From positions 1 to 30,668 of the forward strand of contig CAZLWR010000011.1 of the NCBI GenBank assembly GCA_964563595.1: a DNA stretch of 30,668 bases, in the 5' to 3' direction. Of this stretch, positions 9,087-19,862 are shown one piece after another. Each line of letters starts with the position of its first letter. Within the stretch, counting starts at the first letter, position 1. This DNA is from CALMFT01 sp964563595. GTDB taxonomy: Bacteria; Patescibacteriota; Gracilibacteria; Absconditabacterales; Absconditicoccaceae. The position numbers and the translations under genes were made by a program. The notes below the pieces were generated by a model. That model had not been told where the DNA came from. It saw nothing but the letters and a program-made list of their open reading frames with translations, and did not search any database.

Positions 9087-10283
9087 TTAGTGCATATGTG
9101 GTGCTATTTCTTGTTGCATATCATCTGGTACTTGTATAGTGAAAGGTAGAGTGATTATTTGGTCACCGACCATCAATTGAGTGAATACTCTGTGGATACC
9201 TGGCTTAGTGAAGTGTGCCGTAAATGAAGTGGCGTTGGTAAGTGAGTCGTTTATGACTCCAGTGGATTCAACTGGATGGATATGAGAATAAGACATATCA
9301 GATAGGTTGATGGCAACCATATGCCCCTTTGCTCCAAGGTAATCTTGAAGCACTCAGTTGTTAATGCTAATGTAGAAATTAGTTGTGTTTGCGATAGAGG
9401 GTTTGTCTCGAGTAATAGTATAGTCAACACCTGATTGGGTCACAACTATCCCTGTTGATAATACAGGAGTTGCCGTAAATAATTCTTTCATCCCATCAAC
9501 CATAATGAGACCTGTTATGACTTGTGGCCCAAACTGTTTGCTATCGATATCTGCATAGATGTGTCGGGTGCCCGCAGATGGAAATTCTATAGGGGTAACC
9601 CAGGCTCATTGTCCACTTTTTTCGGGATGGAGATGAAGAAAATCTCATCCGTCTTGACGAACTAAAATAAGATGTATATACTTCTCATGGGCAATCTGCA
9701 GGTCGTCGATAGCTTTACCATTATATAAGGGCATAACTGTCAGAGTTCCGGAGGAAGACCAAGACCATCGTACACTAAATGACCCCTTGGCAGTCGGATT
9801 ATTAGATATAGAGCCTGATTCAGTATGGGTATCTCAATGCTCAAACAAAGATGGTGGGAGTTTTTGTATCGCAAGATAGAAGGCACCATAAAGTCACACT
9901 GAGATGATAAGTCCAACTAGTATGGAAAGTAAATGTTGCCGCCATTTTGTAGCAACGAGATGTTCCTTATAGGGGAATACCAATAATGATACGAGATAGC
10001 CTACTGGTACAATTCGTAATGATCTTAGAGGACTATCTAAGAAGTGTTGAAATCCGCCCGAAAGCATACCCACAGAAACTCCATAGACTAATCAAAATAC
10101 CAATAAACTGAGATAGCTTTTTTCTCCTTCTTTAAGAATTTCTGAAAGAAGAAATAAGACGATTCAAATAATGGCCATAATGATACTTCTAGTAGTAGAG
10201 AAGAAGCCGTGGCTAATGGCTCAGGATATAAATCCTATTCCTATGTACCCCAGGAGAGAATGAAAATGTTTTTTGTTATACAT
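9087..10283 (-). CDS. Membrane protein with extracytoplasmic beta-rich domains, 398 aa
   Basis: The first ~145 residues hold about five membrane helices (LLGYIGIGFISGAI, IIMAIIGIVLFLLSEIL, YLSLLVFGLVYGVSVGML, VGYLVSLLVF, LLSILVGLIISVGLYGAFYLAI). The rest is polar and beta-rich. Its second half (YLGAKGHMVAINLSDMSYSHIHPVES, then FTAHFTKPGIHRVFTQLMVG, LPFTIQV) resembles a secreted beta-sandwich module with His/Met clusters, often found near metal-related or cupredoxin-like proteins. A first copy of the same kind (HLILVRQDGGDFLHLHPEKSG, PSAGTRHIYADID) precedes it, so two tandem modules are likely. The Met/His pattern might bind copper, but that is inference. It follows murF by 68 bp in the same direction, so the two may share a transcript. 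Confidence 0.65.
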
Positions 10284-10351
10284 AATATATGAGTGAGTTC
10301 TAAATAATAGGGTAAGAGGAAGGATCATAATATCCGCCTATGACAATATAA

Positions 10352-11767
10352 TTACGATACCTGTATTTGTTCTGGTTCAGACTTATGCGGAACAAAGAGT
10401 TTTTTTGCAAAAGTCTTTTTGGCTTGCCAGTAAGTCTCTTGTCTTGGTAAGTTATTTCGTTGCGATGGACTTATAAATGGTTTGATTGCTTCTTCAAGCC
10501 ATATTTCCCCCTGTGAAGATTTAAAAATAATCACATAGTGTTTGTGTGGATTTTCGTTAAGGATGTGTTGGAGTACTTCAGCTGCTTGTAGACTGTTTTC
10601 TGCCCAACTGATAGATTGCCCTGGTGTTGTACCGGATGACCCCAGATCTTTATAGTGAGCCATAAGATAATCCGTAACACAGACACTATCACCGCTCACG
10701 CCTATCACTATGTCGGCATGTTTGCCTATCAGCCATTGGGCGAGGGCTTCATGTTCACTTTTGGATATTTCACCAAGCTCTCTCATTTCTCATAGTACCA
10801 AGATAACTCCAAATTCGGGAAAAAAGTTTTGTTGGATTTGGAGGCCTTCATGTATTACGGCTCTCATGCTGCCAGGTGCGGCATTGTAAGTACTATCTAT
10901 GATAATGTCTCCTCTAGTGGAAGCCAACAGGGTGAATCTTCCGGGCTGGAGCTGTATAGGGATTTGGAGGGTCTGTAATTCCCATAGTGAGGGGTATTTT
11001 TTTCTATGACTTATAATATCTGCAAGGGTTATACCTACCGCTTGGTAGGCAATGTTGTGCATCCCACAAGTATTAGTTGTTACAATAAGTTGATTCTGAC
11101 TGTTGTAAATCTTGTAAATATAAGACGTACTGATACGATCACCTGAGATACCGACTTTATAGTTGTCAAATTGTATATCTCCATCAGTTGGTTCATAAGA
11201 GAATTTCAAAGTAGTCATGTTTCCTACTGGCATAGTCCATTTTTTGTTGAGTCCATTATCATAAAGAATCATATCTTTTGCACTAAGCAGGAGTTTTACT
11301 TTTTCATTAAAAATGCCTTGCTCACCATCTGGGAAGTTCGCTCAGTGCACTAAATCAATAGCAGTAAGGATTGCAGTGTCAGGTTTTACTATAGAGAGCA
11401 ATACATCCATATCCCCTGGTTTGTCTATCCCGTATTCTAATACTAAAATCGAAGGTTTTGTTTTGAGGTATAGAACTTGTCAAAGTGCCTGAAATATACT
11501 AGATAAGGCACTGCTCGCGTTAGGTTCATAATCTTCAATTCCTAAAATACTTAAGGATAATCAGATATCACTATTGTAATTCTTGGGGGAGGTGTAGATA
11601 TACTCTTGAGGCAGTAGTTTTTTTAAAGTATCGGTAATTATTAGTCTACAGGAAGTTTTTCCAACTGATCCGGTTACTCAAATAATATAGGGTTTTATCT
11701 TTGATAGATATCTCTGGGCAGATCGTTGCAAGATTTTCGCGAACAAAGAAAGAAACAATTGTTTCAT
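10352..11767 (-). CDS. murF: UDP-N-acetylmuramoyl-tripeptide-D-Ala-D-Ala ligase MurF
   Basis: MurF adds D-Ala-D-Ala to the UDP-MurNAc-tripeptide in the cytoplasm, the last soluble step of peptidoglycan precursor synthesis. The 471-aa frame starts at ATG 11767 (MKQLFLSLFAKILQ). The P-loop GVTGSVGKTS has its first Gly from TGA. Other Mur ligase landmarks are SPKNYNSDIGLSLSIL, LVLEYGIDKPGDMD (with the acidic metal ligand), AILTAIDLVHGANF, and the C-terminal domain motif IIDSTYNAAPGSMRAVI followed by VILVLGEMRELGE. The leader with a hydrophobic N-terminal helix is common in CPR MurF proteins. It lies downstream of the PBP gene, separated by a terminator. Together they form a wall-synthesis neighbourhood, so this cell makes a cross-linked wall. 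CGA at LQxSAQRYL lies where relatives have a hydrophobic residue. Confidence 0.93.
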
Positions 11768-11847
11768 TTTTTTGAAGTAAGTAAATTCTTAGCTTATACA
11801 TAGTCTTTTCCTCTGTCTTTCCAATAGATTTTAAGTAACAGGATACA

Positions 11848-11870
11848 CAAAAAACCACCTCTGACGAGGT
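11848..11870 (-). terminator. Rho-independent terminator after the PBP gene
   Basis: Reading the minus strand, ACCTC-loop-GAGGT (11857-11870) is followed by GG and a run of six T (about 11848-11854). It lies 28 bp after the PBP stop and ahead of murF. Confidence 0.7.
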
Positions 11871-11898
11871 AATTCTCGGGTGTAGTTATGTAGTCTAG

Positions 11899-14800
11899 TT
11901 AAATCTGGTTGCTGACTTGATTGAGATCTATGCTTCCTTGCGTATTTCATCATTGATGATCACGAACTACGTAGTCCAATATTCACAGACTGGTGAGCTC
12001 TAATGTGCTGATGCTACCATTGAAATTTGCAATAGCGGTTCATCATTGACTAATACTACCATCTTTAACGCTGCCGTCTGGATCGGAGAAAAACAAAGTG
12101 ACTTGATATTTGCCATTTTCTGCCTTTATGGCTGTTTGATTAACTAGGAGAATAGGTGCTTGATTGGTGGAACTAACACTCTTTTTCTTGATACTAACGG
12201 ACTGACTTGTGGTCTTGCCGCTCTCTGTATTTGCTTTGAGTGTTATCACAATATTTCACTGTATTCAGGCTATATTTAGTTTTTTAACATCGGTAATAGA
12301 TGGTTTGCTGTAAGCAAGAGTTTCAACTATGGTCCCGTTTACCGCTATACTAATACTGGTGATCTGTTCTGAAGAGCTAGCATTGAACCGTAGTGCAACT
12401 TCATCTCCCACTTGCTCGTTTTCGGTTGGTTTGATGATACTCAAACTTACTCCCATAGGATTAGTTGTTCCTCCGTTAGTTCATTCTCCTCAAAGTCACA
12501 TGCCTCCACTATTGTTATTTTCTCATGATAAAAATCTTCTTTCTAGACATTCTTCAGTAGGTTCTTTGAAAATAGTGTCACCTGATAACTTTTGTCCTCC
12601 TGCATCAAATATCTCCATAGAAGATCCTTGTCAGGTGTACTTCATAATATCTTTGAGATCCCTTTTATCTGGCATAAAGGTTTGTGGTTCGTTGATATAG
12701 ACAGTGAGGATGTCTGATTGTGGGGTAAGATCACTTACCTTACCCATACATAGTTTATCGATTTCTACTTTCCTAGATCATCCGTCTCGTTCAGTAGGTA
12801 GATTGTTGATATATCATCGGGTACTTACCTTCATAGGCTCGGGTGTTTGCTCTGAGGCGAGCTTCCCAGAATATTTAGCAATGGTGAGCTGTTTCACTTC
12901 TACTGGTTTCATTTCTTCGTTCCTTAGATAGCCGTTCGTTTTTAATTTAGTCCAGAACTTAGTCCAAGTGCTGTAGTTAACCCATCATCCGTAGCCATCA
13001 GCATTCATTGGTTTCCCAGAAGTGTTGCCTGCCCAAAATACAGTTACTTTGCTTGGGGTATAAGTAGCCAACCAACCATCTCTTGGGAGTATTTTATCTC
13101 CACTTCTCCGGTTACTGGTACCTGTTTTGTGGGCAAACTTAATGCCTGGGAAATTGAATTTCCTTGCCCAATCCGCAGGTAGATTTGCTGGATCTGAAAG
13201 TATTTTCCGTAATAAGTATGCCACTCATGAGGGTATTACTTGTTTTGGCCTTGTGTCTGACTTTTTATACATCAAACTACCATCTGGTCATCTAATTTCT
13301 AGAATTGGGTCGATTTCTCATGGTTTACCTTCTGCTGATAAGTGAGAATACATTTTCGCCAATTCGAACATTTTCATTTCTGCTGCACCAATAGCCATAG
13401 GCGGTCCATAATCTTTGCTTTTACTGAGGGAATATACTCCCAAGTCTTTTGCAAAATCAATGAAAGCATCTTGTCACCCGGCGGCAAAGTACATTTTGAT
13501 AGCAGGGATATTTCTTGAGTAAGCAAGTGCTTTACGTAATGGCAAAGGTCCCATGAACTTTCCATCTACGTTGTCAGGATCATAATCTCCTATTTTGAAG
13601 GGTATATCGAAGATATTAGTGTCAATGGTAAGCGGCGTTGTCATAAACCCCAATGCATACCAAAGAGGTTTGATGGAGCTTCCGGGCTGTCTCTGTCTTT
13701 GTACAACGTCTACGTTTCCGTCAATGGCTTCATTGTAGTAATCTGCGGACCCTACATAGGCTAACACGTCTCCGTTTTTACTGTCCAAGTGAATCAATGC
13801 AGTATTGTTCCCTCCATATCCTTTGATGCTGCTTATGGATTCATTAACACTATCCACTGCCATTTGCTGAATCTTACTGTCCAAAGTGGTTCTGATAGTC
13901 AGACCTCATCTTTTCAGAATATCTTCGCCATATTCACCAATGTATTTATTGTTTGCTTCTTTCAACATATCCAATACCCAAAATACGAAATGAGGCGAAT
14001 CTATGGTGATTTTCCCTTTACTAAATTTATAGTTCATACCCAAAACCAAAGCATCCTTGAATTCTTCTATGGATATAAATCCATCCTCGTACATTCTGGC
14101 CAATACATAATCTTTACGCCCTAAAGCATATGTTACCTTGTGAAGCTCATTATTGTAGGTAAAATCAAAACTGATTAAACCTTGAAGATACTGAAGCATA
14201 TCTTCTGTGCTTGTTTTGGATTTTATTCTGCTGTCATCCAATATTGATCTAATTTTGTTTAAGAGTTCTTGATAAGCCGTATCATCGATAGTTATCTTTT
14301 CTCAAGCGTAATTTTTTACCTCCAATTCTCCAACTAAGCCTGGTCTATTTTTATAGGGATCAAATTTACTAGGTGCCTTCGGAATCGAAGCAACTACTGC
14401 TGATTCGAACACTCCTAGTTTTTCCGCAGTTGCACCGAAATATCATTTACTTGCTGCTTGTACGCCATAACTGTTATTTCACAAGAAAATGTAATTCAGA
14501 TAAAGTTCGAGGATCTTTTCCTTTACTTTTCTGTCTCTGTCTTTGTTGGATATTCAGGGATTACTTTTGGCAACTTGTTTTTCCAATAGACCTCCAAGTT
14601 GTATTGTGAGTACCAATTCTTTTAATTTTCTTTTGAGAGTTTGTTCTGGTGTTAAGAGGAGATTTTTCACTAATTGCTGAGTAATAGTAGATCATCATTG
14701 TGATGGTCATGAAGACCCTATATCTCTCAATAAAGCTCTTGCCATTCCTCCAAAGTCAACTCCAGCATTGGTCCGAAATGTTTTGTCCTCTGCGGCGATA

Positions 14801-15123
14801 ATAGCATTTTGCATGCTAATCGATATCTTACTCAATGATACATATTCTCTATTTTCTTCAAAAACTCTATATAATACCTCGCCATTTCTATCTGTTATGG
14901 TTGTGGTTTGGGAGAGCGTCAGCGATTCGACTTTACTAAGATCGGGCAATTCCCTGATGATGTAAACGTAAAATAACACACTTCCTACTACTAAAGGTAT
15001 AAACAAAAAAATAATAGGCAGTCGGATTAAACCATTGGATAATTCAAGAGAGCGATACTTGTGCTTCATCAATTGAAATCGATTGGGTCTATTATAATAG
15101 TGGGCTCCCACAAACTTAGACAT
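11899..15123 (-). CDS. Class A penicillin-binding protein (PBP1A-like), 1074 aa
   Basis: A bifunctional murein synthase anchored by one membrane helix (LPIIFLFIPLVVGSVLFYVYII). The glycosyltransferase GT51 domain shows AAEDKTF (catalytic Glu, about residues 111-117), GGSTITQQLVKN (143-154, both leading Gly are TGA) and KEKILELYLNYIFLG. The transpeptidase domain has SSIK (482-485, SxxK), SRN (536-538, SxN) and KTGTSN (666-671). Beyond about residue 760 comes a long Ser/Gly/Thr tail with an Ig-like module (SIIKPTENEQVGDEVALRF, SISIAVNGTIVETL) and a further beta-rich repeat (APILLVNQTAIKAENGKYQVTLFFSDPDGS). The tail makes the protein far longer than the usual 700-850 aa. CGG at residue 117 takes the aromatic place of EDKxFW. 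Its own promoter lies at 15182-15211 and a terminator follows. Confidence 0.95.
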
Positions 15124-15181
15124 TCAATAAAATTATAAACTAAAGCTATCCACGTCGCCTACTTTCAGCTAAAATATTTCG

Positions 15182-15211
15182 TGTATAGAAAAAAAACATT
15201 GACATTGTCAC
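15182..15211 (-). promoter_or_regulatory. Likely promoter of the PBP gene with a palindrome on the -35
   Basis: On the minus strand GTGACA (15206-15211), an 18-bp spacer with an eight-T run, and TATACA (15182-15187). The -35 lies inside the perfect inverted repeat TGACA-T-TGTCA (15200-15210), which could be an operator. The leader would be about 55 nt. Confidence 0.5.
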
Positions 15212-15251
15212 GAGCCGCAATAATAATTATTCTTGGATTGTATGCAAGTTT

Positions 15252-16286
15252 CTAGAAAAAGCTTTGTGCGCCTCGATCGAATTTGAATCACTTTTGATAG
15301 GGCTTAAGTTTTTCGAATATGCTATTTGTAAACGATCTGATGGTTTTTCCTTTGATCACAATCTGGTACCTATATTTTCCGTATATTTTGTATATCATGG
15401 CAGGGATGGCGTATACTTGTATTTGATCATATCCTCATTGTTGCTTGAGTGCTAAGATGTCGTGAAAGAGATTATTAACTGATGTAAATAGTGAGCTTTC
15501 TACTGTGTGTTTGTAAGATATAATGCATAATTCCCCAAATGGCGGATAATCATGTTTTTGTCTAAATGCCTGATCTTGTAATAAGAAATAATCTGAATCA
15601 TCATGAGTAATGGCATGTATAATTGAGTGATCTGGTTGGTAAGTTTGCATGATAATATGCGGTACAATATAGCTTTTTACCACTGTTTGTAAGAACTGAT
15701 AGTTGTTGTATTCAGTATTGTAGTCTGGAATATTTGCCTGAAGAGCATTTTGGAATAATACCAATCACACATTATCAATAATAGGGTATTGCAATAAAGA
15801 AGTTGCAAGAATAATCATGGGATGATTTCTAGTGTTGGCCAATAATTCTTTAATCTTATTATTGGAATTGGCATTGGAGGACTGAATGATAACAGTATTT
15901 GCTGTGAATTGTGATTTACAGTACTGTGCGGCATGTTGGATGCCTATGCCATATGTATCAAGTTTGTTGTGTCAACAATGAGGACAGGTCTTGATTATCT
16001 CATAACTTGTCTGACAAATAGGGCAGAGTCAGAAGAGTTGTTGATGAAGATTGTGGTGTAGACTGATAGGTATGTCGCACTGCTTACAATAAGGTATATG
16101 ACCACATTCTTTACAGACCATACCAGTGTGAACACCTTTTTTGTTGAGAAAAATCACGACAGACTGTCCTGTTTCTAATGTTTTTGTAATCGCTCTTTCG
16201 CTGAGATCGCAAAAAATCTTATTGTGAAGATTTTTGATATCTACGATATGTATTGATGTGTTTCAGACTTTAGTGCTGGAATGCAT
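15252..16286 (-). CDS. priA: PriA helicase, C-terminal part only (344 aa)
   Basis: PriA is the 3'-5' helicase that restarts stalled replication forks. The visible part matches its second helicase lobe and zinc region: HIVDIKNLHNKIFCDLSERAI, TGQSVVIFLNKKGVHTGMVC, then paired zinc ligands CKECGHIPYCKQCDIPISLHH, CPIC, CPHCGHNKLDTYGIGIQHAAQYC. The C-terminal domain follows with QTYQPDHSIIHAI and HDYPPFGELCIISYK. Full-length PriA is about 700-800 aa. The 3'-binding domain, the winged helix and the first lobe with Walker A and DEEH are absent, and the frame is closed upstream by TAG at 16320-16322. ATG 16286 is the first ATG. Several glycines, such as CGH and LFGLCP, are TGA. As it stands it cannot hydrolyse ATP alone, so it is a remnant, or one half of a split gene whose other half is elsewhere. 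Confidence 0.85.
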
Positions 16287-16406
16287 GAAATGGTGTAGTA
16301 TACGAATGGATGATATAATCTATCATAGTTTTTTTTGTAGGAGATGTTAGCGTTTTATTTTGTGTTTTTTATGAAAAACTTATCTTGTAAAATACCTCTT
16401 ATCCAT

Positions 16407-16436
16407 TACTCTCTTCAGAGTATTTTTTATTTTTTA
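16407..16436 (+). terminator. Terminator-like hairpin ahead of lemA
   Basis: TACTCT (16407-16412), loop CTTC and AGAGTA (16417-16422) are followed by a long T-rich run on the plus strand. No plus-strand gene ends before it, so it may be an orphan terminator left by a rearrangement, or an attenuator. Confidence 0.55.
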
Positions 16437-16440
16437 TAAT
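16435..16440 (+). promoter_or_regulatory. Perfect -10 box just before lemA (leaderless start?)
   Basis: TATAAT at 16435-16440 lies only 8 bp before the lemA ATG at 16449, so transcription would start at or next to the start codon. No clear -35 is seen at 17 bp, and no SD is present. A T-rich context makes chance matches possible. Confidence 0.4.
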
Positions 16441-16448
16441 CTGAACAT

Positions 16449-17000
16449 ATGAGTACTATTATGCGAGTTGGACTTATTGTGGTGCTGATCATACTCTATG
16501 CTATCAGCGTCTATAACAAATTCGTTTCCTTGCAAACTCAGGTTGAAAATGCGACATCTGATGTGGATGTACAGCTCAAAAGAAGGTCTGATTTGATACC
16601 AAACTTGGTTGAAACAGTAAAATGATATGCAAACTTTGAATCAGGTACTTTGGAAAAAGTTGTGCAAGCAAGAAATCAATATATAAGTGCTACGACTTTG
16701 CCCGATAAGGCTGCGGCGGATAATGTACTTACTTGAGCACTCAGACAATTGTTTGCTTTGTCAGAGAATTATCCAGATCTCAAAGCGAACGCAAGCTTTC
16801 TAGATTTACAAACACAACTTAACGCTTTGGAAGATGTGATCCAAAATGCAAGAAGATACTATAACGCTACCGTGAGAGAATATACAATTCTTGCAAAAAC
16901 ATTTCCATCCAATATTATTGCTAACGCATTTGGTTTTGGTAAACAGCAGTTTTTCGAGATCACCGAAGCGGAAAGAGTAACGCCACAAGTTAAGTTTTAA
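16449..17000 (+). CDS. lemA: LemA family protein
   Basis: The 183-aa protein has the LemA layout: a short N-terminus, one membrane helix (VGLIVVLIILYAISVY, about residues 7-22) and a long helical domain outside or on the membrane. Family motifs are YNKFVSLQTQVENA, DVDVQLKRRSDLIPNLVETVKGYA (G is TGA), YPDLKANASFLDLQTQLNALED and IQNARRYYNATVREYT, ending FPSNIIANAFGFGKQQFFE. The exact function of LemA is unsettled; it is an envelope protein often next to a DUF2207 or TPM-domain gene, as here. The next gene starts 5 bp after its stop, so they are cotranscribed. CGA at codon 6 sits at the membrane border, where Trp suits better than Arg. Confidence 0.95.
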
Positions 17001-17005
17001 TCTTT

Positions 17006-18850
17006 ATGGAGAGTATGAACATAAAAAAGATATGCTGATATTTGTTGGTAGCACTTTTTGTGTTTGGCCCATCGTCTGTGGTGCTTGCCCAACAATCCAA
17101 TGATTTTGTTATTCAAGACTATAAAACTACTATTCAGGTACAAGAAAATGGAGATTTGCAGATAGCCGAACGTATTCAGGTGTACTTTTACACCCCCAAA
17201 CACGGAATCTACCGTACTATCCCTTATAAGTATACGAATCTTTCTGGACAAAGTGTAAGAGCTCCGTTGGAGGACATACAAGTACAAAAACGAGCATGGG
17301 AAACTACCAAGAACGGAGATAATGTGATTATAAAATTATGATCTGCCGATGTTTTGGTAGAAGGTAATCAAGTTTATGAGCTGAGTTACCGTGTGCATCA
17401 GTGAGTAAGGCAATACAGTGGTTATCAAGAACTCTACCGAAATATGATGGGCCCGGCATGGGACGTATCCATCTTAGCCTGAAGTTTTTCGATTATATTC
17501 CCGCAATCCATTCCCGCTGTACCTTATGGTAATTGGTTTGTGTATTATGGCGACTATGGTTCGCGTGATGCGTTGAGTACGGTGCAAGTAACCAGTGGAG
17601 GCTTATCAGGTTATATATGATTTTCCTTGCAAGCTCATCAGTCTGTTACAGTGGGCATACAATTTCCGGACAAGACGTTCTCCCTAATAAAACCATCTTT
17701 GGATTTACGAAGTATGCTTGGTAATATTGCATATATATTACCGCTCTTGCTCTTATTGTGGTGTTTTACTATGTGGTACCGCTACGGCAGAGACTTTTCT
17801 TTGCCGGATGTAGTTTCGTATTATCCACCTGAAAATGTTACTCCGTCAGAATATATACTGTTATTGAAAGGCTCTACTCAAGCCAAAGATATTATACCGC
17901 TTATCTACCATCGGGCCTCTCAGTGACTTATTATTATTAAAGAGGAAATGGGTCCTGCAATCAATGAGCGTCCTCGCAATATATATAGTATCGCTCGGCA
18001 CGCTGTCAAGAACGCTATAGGGTCACAGGAAAAACATTATATACTCAGTAAGCTGGAATCAAAGTCAGCAAAAGTATATGAAGCACAGATGAAAAGTCAT
18101 GAAAAAAGATTATTTTATACACTGTTTGATGATGCAACACAAGTTGATATTTCTGAGCTTGATAGTTTGTATCCCATACTAGAAAGTATTAGTGATCAGT
18201 TAAATGCTAAATTTCAGTATACTAAGTACTATACACCAGAGTCGAGATCTGCTACCACAAAACTTTGGTATATTGTTGCGATTTTAGTGTTGTTGTATGG
18301 TGGCTATCTATTCGCTATGGTATATTTGTATGCTTACTCTTTGAGCTTATTTGCTGAAGGAGAGCAATTGTTTTTGCAATGAATTCTGTTGTTTGCCTTT
18401 TCTGTGTTTGTTAGTATTATTACGATAATAATTTTTGCGAAAATTATGCATGCAAAAACTAAGCAGTATGAGCAATTATTAAGTAGTTTACGTGGTTACA
18501 GGACTTTTATTGAAAAAGTAGAGGCACCGCAGTTGCAGGCCCTTCTTAAACAAGATCCAAATTTTATTGATAAGACTTTGTCTTATGCGATCGTATTGGG
18601 ACTTGCGAGCTCTTTCCTCAAAGTAACCAATCAGGCACTTTGACAAGCATATCATCCTGCATGGTTTGTGGGACATAGTTTTGGTACTGGAGACTTGTCG
18701 AGTATGACGTCTGTTATCAATGATATTTCGTCTTCTAGTCGAAGTGCCCCGCCTGCTTCGCAGTGATCGTGGTCTTGAGGTGGTTGATTTTGATGAGGCT
18801 GAGGATTTAGTGGCGGCGGCGGCTGAGGTGGCGGCTGAGGGAGTTGGTAA
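17006..18850 (+). CDS. DUF2207 (YciQ-like) membrane protein with Gly-rich tail, 614 aa
   Basis: A signal peptide (MNIKKICGYLLVALFVFGPS, cut near VLAQ) precedes the DUF2207 extracytoplasmic beta domain (FVIQDYKTTIQVQENGDLQIAERIQV, KHGIYRTIPYKY, YELSYRVHQG, YQELYxNMMGPAWDVSI). A helix near residue 245-262 (NIAYILPLLLLLWCFTMWY), WYRYGRD, a cytoplasmic part and two more helices (LWYIVAILVLLYGGYLFAMVY; ILLFAFSVFVSIITIIIFAKI) follow. The last 30 residues are almost pure Gly and end GGSW, the hallmark tail of this family; eight of its glycines are TGA. CGA at codon 145 is where the family has Trp (ELYWNVTG). ATG 17006 is the first start, but 17015 (MNIKK) is a plausible alternative. The role is unknown, probably envelope maintenance together with LemA. 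Confidence 0.92.
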
Positions 18851-18919
18851 GATTTCTGCGAGATAAGTAGTAATCGAGAAATTTGGTATAACTAGTTTAC
18901 TTTCACATACTGTTGTTTC

Positions 18920-19723
18920 TTACTCTGTAGCAAAAGTCAGTCAGTCACGTCATCAATCCAATGGTAAGTCTGAATTTTTTCCTACGAATTGGTAGGTCAT
19001 AGGATCTTCGTAGAAACTTTGTCATTCCCTGTATTCTTTAATCACAGATATTACCAGTCATTTTTCAGTGTGGTGAATAATATATACTCCATCCCAAAGA
19101 TCGTCGTAGTGTATCTCTCCATTTTCTGCATCCTCGCTTTGTATGCTTTGATATAGTTTTCATACTATTGTTCATAGGAATAGTTCTGTTTTTTCTAGAT
19201 ATTGTTTTTGTAACACAGCCGCAAAACCTTCAATTCAAAATGTCGTATTATCTTCCAAAATCATATCTAGAACTTGATTAGAAATAACAATCGCTTCGTT
19301 TTTTCATAGTGTGATTTCTTGGTTTTTTAATGTGTAGGTTCACTTGTTTGGCCACCTCACAATGATTTCTCCTGTACTATTCATTTGAATAAGTTGTATC
19401 TCTCATTTATCCTTTCATCATAAATATAGTACTACATCGTTATGTTTTAAGTCATGATAGGAAAAAGTCTCATTTCCTCAGTGAATCGTATTTGGCTCTC
19501 ATTGTGCCTGGAACTTCAGTAATTTTTGAACCCCATTTGAAGTTCTATACAAGGGATTTGTCGCCTTATGGTGTTGCCTCCGTCTTTTGTTACCAACATA
19601 AGAGTATCAATATCATAAAATACCATCAAAACAGTCTACCAAATCTGCAATATGAAGCCTTACAAGGTTGAGGCATCTTGATGGGCTTATGCTGGGGGAT
19701 TGAGGTATTTTCTTGGAAAGCAT
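18920..19723 (-). CDS. Hypothetical protein, 267 aa
   Basis: The family is not recognised. The frame is open only with TGA=Gly, which occurs more than ten times, so under the standard code the region looks empty. The N-terminus (MLSKKIPQSPSISPSRCLNLVRLHIADLVDCFDGILG) has no signal peptide. The middle is beta-like with many short strands (DLKHNDVVLYLGGKDKGEIQLIQMNSTGEIIVRWPNKGTYTLKNQEITLGKNEAIVISN). The C-terminal part reads LQKQYLEKTELFLGTIVGKLYQSIQSEDAENGEIHYDDLWDGVYIIHHTEKGLVISVIKEY, perhaps a PilZ- or FHA-like small beta fold; this is a guess. It converges on the DUF2207 gene with 69 bp between. It may start further in. The gene is probably intact. Confidence 0.55.
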
Positions 19724-19817
19724 GCGTTGTATAAAATACTAAAGTGAAATTATTACAACAAAATAACTATACATGTCAATATACTATTATTATATTACCA
19801 TGTATTCGAGTGCCACC

Positions 19818-19862
19818 TTTACGTTGAAATCCCAATACCTATAGTTAACTACACTGTAGTTA
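19818..19862 (+). promoter_or_regulatory. Possible promoter and operator of the glycosyltransferase gene
   Basis: TTTACG (19818-19823), a 16-bp spacer and TATAGT (19840-19845) are followed at once by the inverted repeat TAACTACA-C-TGTAGTTA (19846-19862), whose last base is the A of the ATG. The expected start lies within the repeat, so it could be an operator or a hairpin that hides the start codon. Confidence 0.45.

Noticed and set aside
15252..15460. Small plus-strand frame in the PriA region
   Set aside because: It is the antisense of the PriA C-terminal domain, which matches the family on the minus strand.
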